This document shows, piece after piece, positions 54,606 to 63,747 of a DNA stretch of 64,000 nt. The translations under genes were made by a program, and so were the position numbers. How positions within the stretch are numbered: the stretch's first letter is position 1; every line of letters starts with the position of its first letter. Source of the stretch: Paraburkholderia sp. BCC1885 (GTDB lineage: Bacteria > Pseudomonadota > Gammaproteobacteria > Burkholderiales > Burkholderiaceae); the NCBI RefSeq assembly GCF_900996235.1, contig NZ_CAAJGM010000044.1:1-64000 (forward strand), read 5' to 3'. Below the pieces are notes generated by a model. The model worked only from the letters and a program-made list of their open reading frames with translations, searched no databases and had not been told where the DNA came from.

Positions 54606-55436
54606 TCAAGCCTCGACAAAAAACCGCTCGCGCAACTCCGCGAGGCCGAGCGTCTCCATCACCTCGTTGAGCCGCTCGGCGGGACGGCGGCGCGGCAAGT
54701 CCTTGTACTGGGCGATGATGAGCTCGTTTTTCATCGAATGCTCCCAGCCCACCAGCTCGGTCACGCTGACCTGATAGCCGTGCGCCTCGAGTTGCAAACA
54801 GCGCAAGACATTGGTGATCTGGCTGCCGAATTCGCGTGTATGCAACGGATGACGCCAGATTTCCGTCAACGCATTGCCGAGCGACTTGCTCTTGTTCTGA
54901 CGCAGCACGCCGGCTACCTCGGCCTGACAGCACGGCACCACCACGATGTACTTCGCATGTTTCTCCAGCGCGAAGCGGATCGCGTCGTCGGTGGCGGTAT
55001 TGCACGCGTGCAGCGCGGTGACGATATCGATATTGGCCGGTAAGCGGTCCGAAGTGATCGAATCCGCCACCGACAAATTCAGAAACGACATCCCCTTGAA
55101 GCCGAGCCGCGCCGCCAGCGCCTCGGAACTCGCCACCAGTTCTTCGCGCGTCTCGATACCGTAGATGTGCGAATTATCCTGTTGCTCCTTGAAAAACAGG
55201 TCATACAGGATAAAACCAAGATACGACTTGCCCGCGCCGTGATCGACGAGGGTCAGTTCACCTGAGGTTTCCTTCAGATCTTTCAGCAGCGGCTCGATGA
55301 ACTGGAACAGGTGATAGACCTGCTTCAGCTTGCGACGGCTGTCCTGATTCATTTTGCCGTCGCGCGTCAGGATGTGCAGTTCCTTAAGCAGTTCGACGGA
55401 TTGATTGGGGCGAATTTCGTGAGTTTTGCTGGACAT
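54606..55436 (-). CDS. Class I SAM-dependent methyltransferase (Methyltransf_32-like)
   Basis: This 276-residue protein has the SAM-binding motif TLVDHGAGKSYLGFILYDLF, an acidic residue after IYGIETR, and the motif IDIVTALHACNTATDDAI, the pattern of the Methyltransf_32 group. VVPCCQAEV resembles the conserved PCC motif of that group. Target is unknown. The start is uncertain: Met codons at 55436 and 55451 both lack a strong ribosome site. Confidence 0.78.
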   Translation of the reverse strand: MSSKTHEIRPNQSVELLKELHILTRDGKMNQDSRRKLKQVYHLFQFIEPLLKDLKETSGELTLVDHGAGKSYLGFILYDLFFKEQQDNSHIYGIETREELVASSEALAARLGFKGMSFLNLSVADSITSDRLPANIDIVTALHACNTATDDAIRFALEKHAKYIVVVPCCQAEVAGVLRQNKSKSLGNALTEIWRHPLHTREFGSQITNVLRCLQLEAHGYQVSVTELVGWEHSMKNELIIAQYKDLPRRRPAERLNEVMETLGLAELRERFFVEA

Positions 55437-55824
55437 CGTGCCGACCGCCATCGATTGCACGGCGAACGTGCGACAGGTGACGGAAAAAGAGGAAAGTTGC
55501 TGCCAGTTTACCCAAAGCGCGGCACACCCACCGATTGCTTGCCGCCGACGATGCGCAAATTGCGTTTTTCCTGGAACACTTCCTGCTCTGAAAAGGGTGC
55601 GGAACGAGGCAAAAACAGACGTGAAATGCGCAGCGAGCGACGCATGCAGCCCAGCCCTACGGCAGGCGGCATGAAGAACAAAGACACGCGGCCGGTTCCG
55701 TCAGCTCGTTCTGGCGAACTGCATGCGTGTGGGGAGGTCGGACCGGAACACCGGCCCGAACGTTACGTAACCTGCAGTGCGCCGCGATCATAACGGAAGC
55801 GCGCTCGGAAAAGATGAGGCGGCA
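55437..55824. other. Intergenic region with palindromes
   Basis: These 388 bases contain no convincing gene. They include the palindrome GTTACGTAAC (55762-55771), an inverted repeat ATGCG/CGCAT near 55627-55646, and CATAAC just before the next gene as a possible -10 box. The methyltransferase and the small unknown gene diverge from here. Confidence 0.45.
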
Positions 55825-56145
55825 ATGGATACGATACCCAACGGCAACGCCGAACAGAAGTTCCAGGAACTGTTGACCAAGTTGACGGCGACCCCTGCCT
55901 GGACAGAAAAGCAGCAGATCGAACTGGAAATGGCGCGCGACATCTCCGTGGAGATGCTGCGCCTCGCCGAACTGATGCGCGACGGCAGCGTGGATCTGGA
56001 AACCTGTCTGATCATGCTGAAATACGCAAAAGTTCTCGATTTCGTGATGACGACGCTGGCGTCACGGCGCGATATCAAGCCGCAGACGCTGCGGGTGATC
56101 TTCAAGCTCGCCGGACTCAAGGTCGACGAGGAATATCCGGGCTGA
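55825..56145 (+). CDS. Small conserved-looking protein of unknown function
   Basis: This 106-residue, mostly helical, acidic protein has no signal peptide or membrane segment. I do not recognise a family. A periodic pattern of Leu, Met and Glu (QQIELEMARDISVEMLRLAELMRDGSVDLETCLIMLKYAKVLDFVMTTLASRRDIK) suggests helical packing. It has a GAGGCGG ribosome site and normal codon use for the region. It is followed by a 9-bp stem hairpin. Real gene likely; function unknown. Confidence 0.7.
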   Translation: MDTIPNGNAEQKFQELLTKLTATPAWTEKQQIELEMARDISVEMLRLAELMRDGSVDLETCLIMLKYAKVLDFVMTTLASRRDIKPQTLRVIFKLAGLKVDEEYPG

Positions 56146-56192
56146 GCGCGCAGGCCCGGAAGCCTGACAGGTCAGAAAGATCCAGCCGCACG

Positions 56193-56216
56193 GCCGCGCG
56201 CATCGTAGCGCGCGGC
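56193..56216 (+). terminator. Hairpin after the small unknown gene
   Basis: GCCGCGCGC (56193-56201) and GCGCGCGGC (56208-56216) form a perfect 9-bp stem with loop ATCGTA, 48 bases past the gene's stop. Only GCTTTC follows, so it is a weak or partial terminator. Confidence 0.5.
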
Positions 56217-56475
56217 GCTTTCAATGGCGCCTTCAATGGTTTACCCGCAGTCATCTCCCTGCAAATAGCTCCCTTCCGCCCGCAATCCGGCTTGACCGTG
56301 ATGGCGGCGCCCTCCTATCATCGGCAACGGGTCTGGCCGATATAAGCATGCACATAAGGCAATCTCGCCGGTAGAGCGGGACGCACAGGACAGACACCCA
56401 TACCCCCACCCGCCCGGCATCGCCGCAGCGGATCGCGGCGTCCACACGGATGCCGCTCACGGAGGAGACGTCGTC
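56217..56475. other. Intergenic region upstream of the MFS gene
   Basis: No gene is supported. A short direct repeat TTCAATGG occurs twice (56219-56238). The MFS promoter should lie here, but I see no good hexamer pair. GGAGGAGAC precedes the MFS start. Confidence 0.4.
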
Positions 56476-57762
56476 ATGCGAAAAATGCGTTGGGTCGTAA
56501 TTTTTCTGTGCTTTCTGGCCATTGCAGTCAACTACGTCGACCGGGCCAATCTGGCCGTCGCCGCGCCGCAGATCGAAAAAGCACTCGGCATCGGCCCCGC
56601 GCAAATGGGCCTCATCCTGAGCGGCTTTTTCTGGACCTATGCCTTCATGCAGATGCCGTTCGGCTGGTTCGTCGACCGGGTGGGCGCGCGTATCGCGCTG
56701 CCTCTGGCAGTCGGCTGGTGGTCGTTGTTCACCGCCGCAACGTCGGTGGCGGGCAGCGTCGGCGCGATGTTCGGCTGCCGCCTGATGCTCGGCATCGGCG
56801 AGGCGGGCGCTTATCCGTCCTGCGCGAAACTGGTCGCGCAATGGTTCAGGCCGGCGCAGCGCGCGATTGCCACCAGCATCTTCGATAGCGGTTCGCGGGT
56901 CGGCTCGGCGCTGTCGATTCCGGTGGTCGCGCTGATCATCAGCGCGGCGGGCTGGAAGGCGTCGTTTGTCATCACCGGTCTGCTCGGCGTGGTGTGGATC
57001 GTCGGCTGGCTCGCGATCTACCGCAGCCCCGCGCACGGCGACATGACCGGCCCCGAGGACGTCGCGCCGCAGCGCCAAACCCGCTCCGGCGAGCCGCGCG
57101 CGACATGGGCTTCGCTGTTCCGTCACCGCACGCTGTGGGGCATGATGCTCGGCTTCTTCTGCCTGAACTTCGTGATCTACTTCTTCATCACCTGGTTTCC
57201 GAGTTATCTCGTGCAAACGCGTGGCTTCTCGCTCAAGTCGCTCGGCACGCTCGGGATGATTCCGGCGCTGATGTCGATTCCCGGCGGCTGGGTAGGCGGT
57301 CTCGTCTCCGACGCGCTGTACCGGCACGGCTGGAGCCTGACCGCGTCGCGCAAGACCTGCATGGTGGGCGGCATGCTGATGTCGTCGGTGATCACCTTGT
57401 CCGCATTCACCTCGGACATGTATCTGATGCTGGCGTTTTTCGGCATCTCCTACGGCAGCCTCGCGTTCGCCGCCGCGAGCATCTGGTCGCTGCCCGCCGA
57501 CGTCGCGCCCACGCCCGATCACGTGGCGTCGATCAGCGGCATCCAGAACTTCGCGTCGAATCTGGCGGGGATCGTCATTACCACTTTTACGGGGGTGATG
57601 GTCGCGCTGACCAAGGGGTCGTTCACGATTCCGCTGGTGGTTGCCGGCGGGTTCTGCTTTCTCGGGGCGTTCAGCTATCTCCTGATCGTCGGCAAGATCG
57701 AGCCTTTGCCGGCCAAGCCGGGACGAAGCCATGAGGGCGACGCGGCGCATTCGGTGGTTTGA
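56476..57762 (+). CDS. MFS transporter, ACS family (sugar acid/aromatic acid type)
   Basis: This 428-residue carrier has 12 membrane segments. NYVDRANLAVAAPQIEK, PFGWFVDRVGARIAL and RLMLGIGEAGAYPSCAKLVAQWF are signatures of the ACS branch (hexuronate, galactonate, phthalate and glucarate carriers). It belongs to the same branch as the carrier at 33357. Substrate not known, and no catabolic gene is adjacent. Confidence 0.88.
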   Translation: MRKMRWVVIFLCFLAIAVNYVDRANLAVAAPQIEKALGIGPAQMGLILSGFFWTYAFMQMPFGWFVDRVGARIALPLAVGWWSLFTAATSVAGSVGAMFGCRLMLGIGEAGAYPSCAKLVAQWFRPAQRAIATSIFDSGSRVGSALSIPVVALIISAAGWKASFVITGLLGVVWIVGWLAIYRSPAHGDMTGPEDVAPQRQTRSGEPRATWASLFRHRTLWGMMLGFFCLNFVIYFFITWFPSYLVQTRGFSLKSLGTLGMIPALMSIPGGWVGGLVSDALYRHGWSLTASRKTCMVGGMLMSSVITLSAFTSDMYLMLAFFGISYGSLAFAAASIWSLPADVAPTPDHVASISGIQNFASNLAGIVITTFTGVMVALTKGSFTIPLVVAGGFCFLGAFSYLLIVGKIEPLPAKPGRSHEGDAAHSVV

Positions 57763-57994
57763 CTGGATGCGTGGGTGCGGGCTTGGCTAGGGACGTGACT
57801 GCGGGCGCTTGACGTTGATCCACCGGTTTGCTCCGGCGGCTCGCCCCGGCGGTTTGACTAAAGGTTTGATCCAGCGGTTTACCGCCGGCCCGCGCGCGGT
57901 GTGACAATAGCGGGCTTTGCGTCGCCAGCCGTGTCGAGCTAGCCGCGCCGCCGCTTTTTCACGCTTTTGTCTCCGTCACCGCGCCCTCATCCGC
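57763..57994. other. Intergenic region with short direct repeats
   Basis: This stretch holds several imperfect copies of a GGTTTGA/CCGGCGG-type motif (57830-57895) and no gene. I see no clean terminator for the MFS gene. Confidence 0.4.
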
Positions 57995-59293
57995 ATGCAT
58001 ACGCCACCCAACTCGTTCGATTCCGCCTGCGTCGCCGTCATCGGCGGCGGCCCTGCCGGACTGATGGCCGCCGAGGCGCTGGCCCAGGGCGGCGTGCGGG
58101 TCGACGTGTACGACGCCATGCCGTCGGTCGGACGCAAATTTCTGATGGCGGGCAAAGGTGGCATGAACATCACGCACTCGGAGCCGCCCGAGCCGTTTCT
58201 CGCCCGTTACGGCGCGAGACAGCCGCAGATCGCGCCGCTACTCGATGCATTCGGCCCGGACGCCCTGCGCGCATGGCTCACGGAGCTCGGCGTCGAAACC
58301 TTCGTGGGCAGTTCAGGCCGTGTATTCCCCACCGACATGAAAGCGGCGCCAATGCTGCGCGCCTGGCTGCATCGTCTGAAAGCGGCGGGCGTGCGGTTTC
58401 ACATGCGGCATAAGTGGATAGGCTGGAGCACGTCCGACGCCGCCGCGCCTGACGCGCTTGACGCCCCTCCCGCACTCCGCTTCATGACGCCAACCGGCGA
58501 GCAGGACGTGCGCGCCGACGCCGTCGTGTTCGCGCTCGGTGGCGCGAGCTGGCCGCGCCTCGGCTCGGACGCCGCGTGGGTTGCGCTGATGAGCGAACGC
58601 GGCGTAGCGGTCGAGCCGCTGCGTCCGTCGAACTGCGGCTTCGACGCGAACTGGAGCGAGTATTTCCGCGCGCGCTTTGCCGGACAGCCGGTGAAACCGG
58701 TCGCCATCACGCTGTCCGGCATCGACGGTGGCGTGCAGCATCGGCAAGGCGAGTTCGTCGTCACCGAGACGGGCATCGAAGGAAGTCTGGTGTACGCGCT
58801 CTCGGCGCCGATCCGCGAACGGCTACAGGCCGAAGGCGGCGACGGCGAGGTGACGATCACCCTCGATCTGCTGCCCGGACTGAGCGAGCAGCGCGTGCTG
58901 GACGAAGTCACGCGGCCGCGCGGCTCCCGGTCGATGTCGAGTCATCTGCAAGGGCGTATCGGCCTCGCCGGCGTCAAGCTCGGCTTGCTGCACGAGGTGT
59001 TGTCGAAAGAGGAATTTGCCGACACGACGCGCCTCGCCCACACGATCAAGGCGCTGCCGCTCAAGCTCGTGCGTCCACGGCCGATTGAAGAGGCCATCAG
59101 CAGCGCGGGCGGCGTGCCGTTCGAAGCGCTGGATTCGCGTTTGATGATCGCGCGTCTGCCGGGCGTGTTTTGCGCCGGCGAGATGCTCGACTGGGAAGCG
59201 CCGACCGGCGGCTATCTGCTGACAGCCTGCTTTGCGAGCGGACGGGCGGCGGGACGCGGGGCGCTGGATTATCTGGCGGGGCTGAAAGGCTGA
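57995..59293 (+). CDS. NAD(P)/FAD-dependent oxidoreductase, BaiN/HI0933 family
   Basis: This 432-residue flavoprotein has the N-terminal dinucleotide motif AVIGGGPAGLMAAEALA, then SVGRKFLMAGKGGMNITHSEP, which is diagnostic of the HI0933/BaiN group. A second conserved stretch FALGGASWPRLGSD and the C-terminal FCAGEMLDWEAPTGGYLLTACFASGRAAG complete the FAD site. The reaction of most members is unknown. The start at 57995 was taken because earlier codons are not conserved. Confidence 0.9.
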   Translation: MHTPPNSFDSACVAVIGGGPAGLMAAEALAQGGVRVDVYDAMPSVGRKFLMAGKGGMNITHSEPPEPFLARYGARQPQIAPLLDAFGPDALRAWLTELGVETFVGSSGRVFPTDMKAAPMLRAWLHRLKAAGVRFHMRHKWIGWSTSDAAAPDALDAPPALRFMTPTGEQDVRADAVVFALGGASWPRLGSDAAWVALMSERGVAVEPLRPSNCGFDANWSEYFRARFAGQPVKPVAITLSGIDGGVQHRQGEFVVTETGIEGSLVYALSAPIRERLQAEGGDGEVTITLDLLPGLSEQRVLDEVTRPRGSRSMSSHLQGRIGLAGVKLGLLHEVLSKEEFADTTRLAHTIKALPLKLVRPRPIEEAISSAGGVPFEALDSRLMIARLPGVFCAGEMLDWEAPTGGYLLTACFASGRAAGRGALDYLAGLKG

Positions 59294-59368
59294 GAAGGCT
59301 GAAAGGGCCGATCCAATCCAGGCTGAAAGATTGATTCAGACCCACTGCGCCTCTTAAAAATCAGCGTC

Positions 59369-60517
59369 CTATCGCGCCTTCAACCGCCACAACGACGTCA
59401 CCTCGGCCACCCGCGCCGCATGCAGCGGATCGCTCTCATCCGTCGACTTCGGATGGCGCGGTTTGATATCTTCCCGGCCGACGACGGTAAGCCCCGCCTT
59501 CTCGATAGCCGCCAGCAAAAACTCGCGGCTGCGCAGACCGAGATGCTCGGCGAAGTCCGACAGAATCAGCCAGCCCTCGCCACCGGGCGAGAGATGGTCC
59601 GCGAGGCCATCCAGGAAGCCGAGCAGCATACGGCTGTCCATATCGTAGATGGCGTACTCGATCGGCGAGGCGGGCCGCGCCGGCAACCACGGCGGATTGC
59701 AGACCACGAGCGGCGCTCGGCCTTCGGGGAACAGATCGGCCTCGATCACGTCGACCTGCTGCGCGTAGCCGAGCCGCGCCAGATTCTCGCGCGCACAGGC
59801 GAGCGCGCGCGGGTCCTGATCCGTGGCGACGATCTTCTTCACGCCGCGTTTGGCCAGCAAGGCGGCGAGCACGCCCGTACCGGTGCCGATATCGAACGCC
59901 TTGTTCAGCGACGGCAACGGCGTGCGCGCCACCAGATCCACGTATTCGCCCCGCACCGGCGAAAACACCCCGTAGTGCGGATGAATCCGCTCGCCGAGCG
60001 TGGGAATCTCGACGCCCTTCTTACGCCATTCATGCGCGCCGATCAGACCGAGCAGCTCACGCAACGACACCACCGACGGCTCGTCTGTCGGCGGCCCGTA
60101 GGTTTCCGTGCAGGCCTGCGCCACTTCCGGCGCGCGACGCAGCGGGATGGCGTAGGCGGCGTCGAGCGGAATCAGGATCATGCCCAGCGTGCGCGCCCGC
60201 TGCGACTGCGTCTGCCGATGAAAATTGAAGGCGTCGATCAGCGTCTCGGCCTGCTTGCGCGGCTTGCGCTCGACACGGCGCGTGACCGCCTGCAAAAGCT
60301 GACGGGCATTCTGGAAATCGCCTTGCCACAGGAGCGCCGTGCCTTCGCAGGCGAGACGGTAGGCGGTGTCGGCGGTGGTGCGATCATCGGCCACGACGAC
60401 GCGTTTGGGCGGCGGCACGGCCGCTTCCGAGCGCCAGCGGGCGGTACGCGGGCCGTCTGCTTCAGGCCACGTAATGGTGGGAGGTTGCGTAGGATGCTGC
60501 GAGGGGTGTTGGTTCAT
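59369..60517 (-). CDS. Class I SAM-dependent methyltransferase (MTS/RsmC-like)
   Basis: This 382-residue protein has the SAM motif AFDIGTGTGVLAALLAKRG, ATDQDPRALACARENL and the catalytic NPPW motif (VVCNPPWLPA), as used by amino-group methyltransferases acting on rRNA bases or release-factor glutamine. The N-terminal 150 residues are basic and may bind RNA. Substrate is unknown. It is convergent with the flavoprotein gene. Confidence 0.82.
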   Translation of the reverse strand: MNQHPSQHPTQPPTITWPEADGPRTARWRSEAAVPPPKRVVVADDRTTADTAYRLACEGTALLWQGDFQNARQLLQAVTRRVERKPRKQAETLIDAFNFHRQTQSQRARTLGMILIPLDAAYAIPLRRAPEVAQACTETYGPPTDEPSVVSLRELLGLIGAHEWRKKGVEIPTLGERIHPHYGVFSPVRGEYVDLVARTPLPSLNKAFDIGTGTGVLAALLAKRGVKKIVATDQDPRALACARENLARLGYAQQVDVIEADLFPEGRAPLVVCNPPWLPARPASPIEYAIYDMDSRMLLGFLDGLADHLSPGGEGWLILSDFAEHLGLRSREFLLAAIEKAGLTVVGREDIKPRHPKSTDESDPLHAARVAEVTSLWRLKAR

Positions 60518-60625
60518 TGAGCAAGGTGGGGGATCCGATATGACAGGGATATCGAATAGACCTGTATGGTAACGGATGGGACTGCGGGTGTCGCTCGCCG
60601 GGTAGCCGTTCGCTTCGTCTTGGCT

Positions 60626-60631
60626 TATAAT
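60626..60631 (+). promoter_or_regulatory. tRNA-Thr promoter -10 box
   Basis: A consensus TATAAT is 14 bases before the tRNA gene, giving a very short leader. No good -35 box stands at 17 bases upstream. Confidence 0.6.
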
Positions 60632-60645
60632 GGCGCGCTGCTTTC

Positions 60646-60721
60646 GCCCCCTTAGCTCATTTGGTAGAGCACTTGACTTGTAATCATGAGGTGGTCTGTT
60701 CGAATCAGACAGGGGGCACCA
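60646..60721 (+). tRNA. tRNA-Thr (anticodon TGT)
   Basis: The 76 bases fold as a full cloverleaf: acceptor GCCCCCT / AGGGGGC, D stem GCTC / GAGC, T stem GTCTG / CAGAC with loop TTCGAAT, encoded CCA end. The anticodon loop CTTGTAA gives TGT, reading ACA/ACG-type threonine codons. The anticodon stem CTTGA / TCATG contains one T-T mismatch at position 28-42. A terminator follows after 16 bases. Confidence 0.95.
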
Positions 60722-60737
60722 AACAATTCAAGCACTT

Positions 60738-60765
60738 AGCCCGGCCTACATGGCTGGGCTTTTTG
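60738..60765 (+). terminator. Rho-independent terminator after tRNA-Thr
   Basis: AGCCCGGCC pairs with GGCTGGGCT (one G-T wobble) around loop TACAT and is followed by TTTTG. It closes the tRNA transcript. Confidence 0.85.
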
Positions 60766-60980
60766 CTTTCTGGGGTTCGTGTAGGCGCGGTGTAGGCATT
60801 TTGAGTCAGCATCAATCCATATCGATCAATCCCGCCCTTTGGGAAGAAATGATGCTGTCACACGCGTGGCTCCAAAAACACACGAGTCAGCCGAGAAGTG
60901 GATCAGCATCAGATCAGCTACGCTGTCACCGCGCCAACCACTCGATTCCTGCACACACAACCGCGTTGAGAGGTTCGCCG

Positions 60981-61233
60981 ATGACTGTTTTCGCCATAGG
61001 CTACGAAGATCTGAATATCGACACGTTTGTGTCGATGCTCGCCGAGTACAACATCGGGACCGTCGTGGACATCCGTGAGCTACCCGTCTCGCGCAAGCGT
61101 GGTTTCTCAAAGACAGCTCTGGCTGGCAGGCTCAATCCATCGGGCCTCGAATATGTCCACATGGCCAAACGGCGATGCAAATTACTGCGTAGGGTGGGTC
61201 AGGATTCCGTGCAAATCAACAACCAGACGCTCT
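60981..61233 (+). pseudogene. DUF488 remnant (C-terminally truncated)
   Basis: From the ATG at 60981 the first about 55 residues match the start of DUF488 proteins: FAIGYEDLNIDTFVSMLAEYNIGTVVDIRELPVSRKRGFSKTALAGRLNPSGLEYVHM. After that the family pattern (a further 60-100 residues with conserved Arg and Tyr) is lost. The frame runs on to 61364 into the opposite-strand permease gene without recognisable sequence. It is best read as a gene broken when the neighbouring DNA was inserted or rearranged. Confidence 0.65.
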
Positions 61234-61995
61234 TCAGCGTCGCCCCCTCTCCCAGTACACGCAGACGTGCCGCGCCCAAACGAGCAATCGGTCTAACAGA
61301 AAACCGCACAGACCAACCATTAGCAAGCCAGCATAGACATTTTGATATTGAAAGCGCGTACTGAAAATAGTCACGTAATAACCCAATCCACTACTGTCGC
61401 CGATCATCTCAGTTACCACCACCACCGTAATCGCAACAGGCAGTGCGATTCGAATGCCCGCGAAAATGGATGGTAATGCCGCAGGGAAGATGACCCGACG
61501 GAGCAATTGTGCGGGCGAAGCTCCGAGGTTTCTGCCCGTCCACAGCCAACGCTCCTGGATCCCTCGCATACCCACGTATGTGGTAATGACGATGGGATAC
61601 AGCGCCTCCAGAAAGGTAAACGCTATTTTTGACGGCGTTCCAATACCAAAGATAAAGGTGAAAACCGGGAACAATGCAATCTTCGGAACGGGATAACCGG
61701 CAAAGAACGTGGGCTCGAGTAACCTCGAACACCACTTCGATCGGACCATTACAGTCGCTAATGGAACGCCCACTAGTAGCGCAAGCATAAATCCCGCAAG
61801 AGCACGTCCCATCGTGATCATCGCGGCATGTAACAGGACTCCATTAATCATGTCGTGCACAAATGCGTCTGCGATCTTCAGAAGACTCGGCACCAGTTGC
61901 GAAACGACAATCCCCGTACTCACGCACAGTTGCCATATCACGAACAGCAGTGGCAACGAATACCATTTTCCTACCATCGACATTGTACGGTTCAT
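61234..61995 (-). CDS. ABC transporter permease (nitrate/sulfonate/taurine type)
   Basis: This 253-residue inner-membrane permease has about six membrane segments and the EAA-type loop NLGASPAQLLRRVIFPAALPSIFAGIRIALPVAI that contacts the ATPase. It resembles SsuC/TauC. Its start overlaps the second permease gene by ATGA. Codon use is more AT-rich than in the genes left of the tRNA. Confidence 0.87.
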   Translation of the reverse strand: MNRTMSMVGKWYSLPLLFVIWQLCVSTGIVVSQLVPSLLKIADAFVHDMINGVLLHAAMITMGRALAGFMLALLVGVPLATVMVRSKWCSRLLEPTFFAGYPVPKIALFPVFTFIFGIGTPSKIAFTFLEALYPIVITTYVGMRGIQERWLWTGRNLGASPAQLLRRVIFPAALPSIFAGIRIALPVAITVVVVTEMIGDSSGLGYYVTIFSTRFQYQNVYAGLLMVGLCGFLLDRLLVWARHVCVYWERGRR

Positions 61996-62852
61996 GGCCG
62001 TTGTAGCTCCAATGTGCCGACCGTTTGACCACGCAACACTCTCGCACGTACCAGCAGCAAAATTCGATCTGAAATGAAGCCGAGCACCGCAAAAGCGACG
62101 ATGCCGGCTAACATCAGATCATAGCGAGCGGCATTTTCTCCCTGCTCAATGAGCCATCCCAAGCCCGACTGAGCGCTGATCAACTCCGAAGCAAATAGCA
62201 TCACGAACGTCATCGACAAACCAATTCGAAGACCAACGAACACCTGCGGTGCCGTTGCAGGAAGGATCACGCGAAAAAATATCGTGACGCGTGATGCACC
62301 CATGTTTTGCGCCGACCAGACGTAGTTTGGGTTAATCGATGCAACGGCGTCGCGAGAAGCCAGAAACGAGGGGAAAAACACGGAAAGCGCTACGATTGCA
62401 ATCATAAGGCCATGACCAAGCCCTAATAGCAGCAGAAAAACCGGCAAAAAAGCGATCTTGGGAATTGGATTAAAAAACGCCACAACGGGATCGAAAAAAT
62501 TCCGAACCGGCTTCCAAAGCCCCGCTGCCAATCCTATTAGCACGCCGTCAACGGATCCAAGCGCGAATCCGACAAACCCACGGTAGAGACTCGCCGCGAC
62601 TGCCGTGGCCAGTTCACCATCCCGAATAATCTCGTCGAATGCAAGAAATACGGCCAACGGCGAACTCAGATACTCGGGCAGATAGCCCAGCGAGGCAGTC
62701 AACTGCCACAAAATCACCACGCCGATGGGCAAAAGCGCGCCCTGCAGGGCGTGCACTGAATCGAAGCGCCCCCGACGCACAGTCGACGTATGCTTCGCCC
62801 GCGTAACGGCGGTCGCCGCAAGCGGCGTTGAAGCTCTTGAAATGCCCTTCAC
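61992..62852 (-). CDS. ABC transporter permease, second subunit
   Basis: This 286-residue SsuC/TauC-like permease has the loop NMGASRVTIFFRVILPATAPQVFVGLRIGLSM. The GTG start at 62852 is preceded by AGGAGGAATCGGC and overlaps the ATPase stop by GTGA; an ATG-type frame to 62906 lies inside the ATPase gene. Two different permease genes suggest a heterodimer. Confidence 0.87.
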   Translation of the reverse strand: MKGISRASTPLAATAVTRAKHTSTVRRGRFDSVHALQGALLPIGVVILWQLTASLGYLPEYLSSPLAVFLAFDEIIRDGELATAVAASLYRGFVGFALGSVDGVLIGLAAGLWKPVRNFFDPVVAFFNPIPKIAFLPVFLLLLGLGHGLMIAIVALSVFFPSFLASRDAVASINPNYVWSAQNMGASRVTIFFRVILPATAPQVFVGLRIGLSMTFVMLFASELISAQSGLGWLIEQGENAARYDLMLAGIVAFAVLGFISDRILLLVRARVLRGQTVGTLELQRP

Positions 62853-63670
62853 GCCGATTCCTCCTGGGCCCGGACCTTTAACACTTCCTCCCTCAACAGG
62901 TCCCAAACGTGATCACGCGTACGATGGTAAGCGTCGCTCTTGCGGAAATTCGCATCACGTTCCGGCCCAGCGGGCACCTCGACGTCGGCCTTGATACGGC
63001 CAGGATGCGCAGCGAACACGAGTACTCGCGTACTCAGGAAAATCGCTTCGTCGAGATCGTGTGTCACGAACATCACCGTCTTTCGGTGCGCCTGCCCCGC
63101 GCCTTCACTCGAAAAACGAAGCCACAATTGCAGCAGTTCCTCTTGAAGCAGTTCGCGCATTTGAGCATCCAGGGCTCCGAATGGCTCGTCCATCAACAAC
63201 ATCTCGGGATCGAGCGCCAGCAACCTCGCCAGCGCCACACGCTGCTTCATGCCGCCTGACAGCTGGGCTGGGTAAAAGTCGGCGTAGCGGGTCAAATTCA
63301 CCGTCTCAAGAATACGTCGCGCACGCTCAATTCGTTCGGACTTCTCAATTTTCTTCATTTCCAGCGGCCAGCAAACATTTTGCAACACGGTGAGCCATGG
63401 ATATAAAGAGAAGTCCTGAAACATCATGCCCCGCCGCGGAGAGGGCGCATTGATCGGGACGCCATGCATTGTCATGGTGCCCCCGGTGATCGACTCGAAG
63501 CCGCCAACCATATGCAGGAAGGTACTCTTCCCGCAACCGGACGGTCCCACAACACTGACGAATTCGCCCGCATTGATATCGAGTGAAAGGCCCTTGATTA
63601 CACTAGCGCCTCCAGGCGTAAAAGCTTTCTCGAGATCACGGACCTGCAGAACTGGGGATGTGGCGGGCAT
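62849..63670 (-). CDS. ABC transporter ATPase (SsuB/TauB type)
   Basis: This 273-residue ATPase has Walker [10 protein letters not shown], signature LSGGMKQR, Walker B LLMDEPFGALD and the switch FVTHDLDEA, the pattern of nitrate/sulfonate/taurine importers. It is the first subunit gene after the binding protein and is translationally coupled to the permease genes. Confidence 0.92.
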   Translation of the reverse strand: MPATSPVLQVRDLEKAFTPGGASVIKGLSLDINAGEFVSVVGPSGCGKSTFLHMVGGFESITGGTMTMHGVPINAPSPRRGMMFQDFSLYPWLTVLQNVCWPLEMKKIEKSERIERARRILETVNLTRYADFYPAQLSGGMKQRVALARLLALDPEMLLMDEPFGALDAQMRELLQEELLQLWLRFSSEGAGQAHRKTVMFVTHDLDEAIFLSTRVLVFAAHPGRIKADVEVPAGPERDANFRKSDAYHRTRDHVWDLLREEVLKVRAQEESA

Positions 63671-63747
63671 AGTAGTCTAAAAGCACCGAAAGATAGGTTC
63701 ACTAATACGTATCGAACTTCAATGAATGGCAGTTGCCAGCTTCACGT

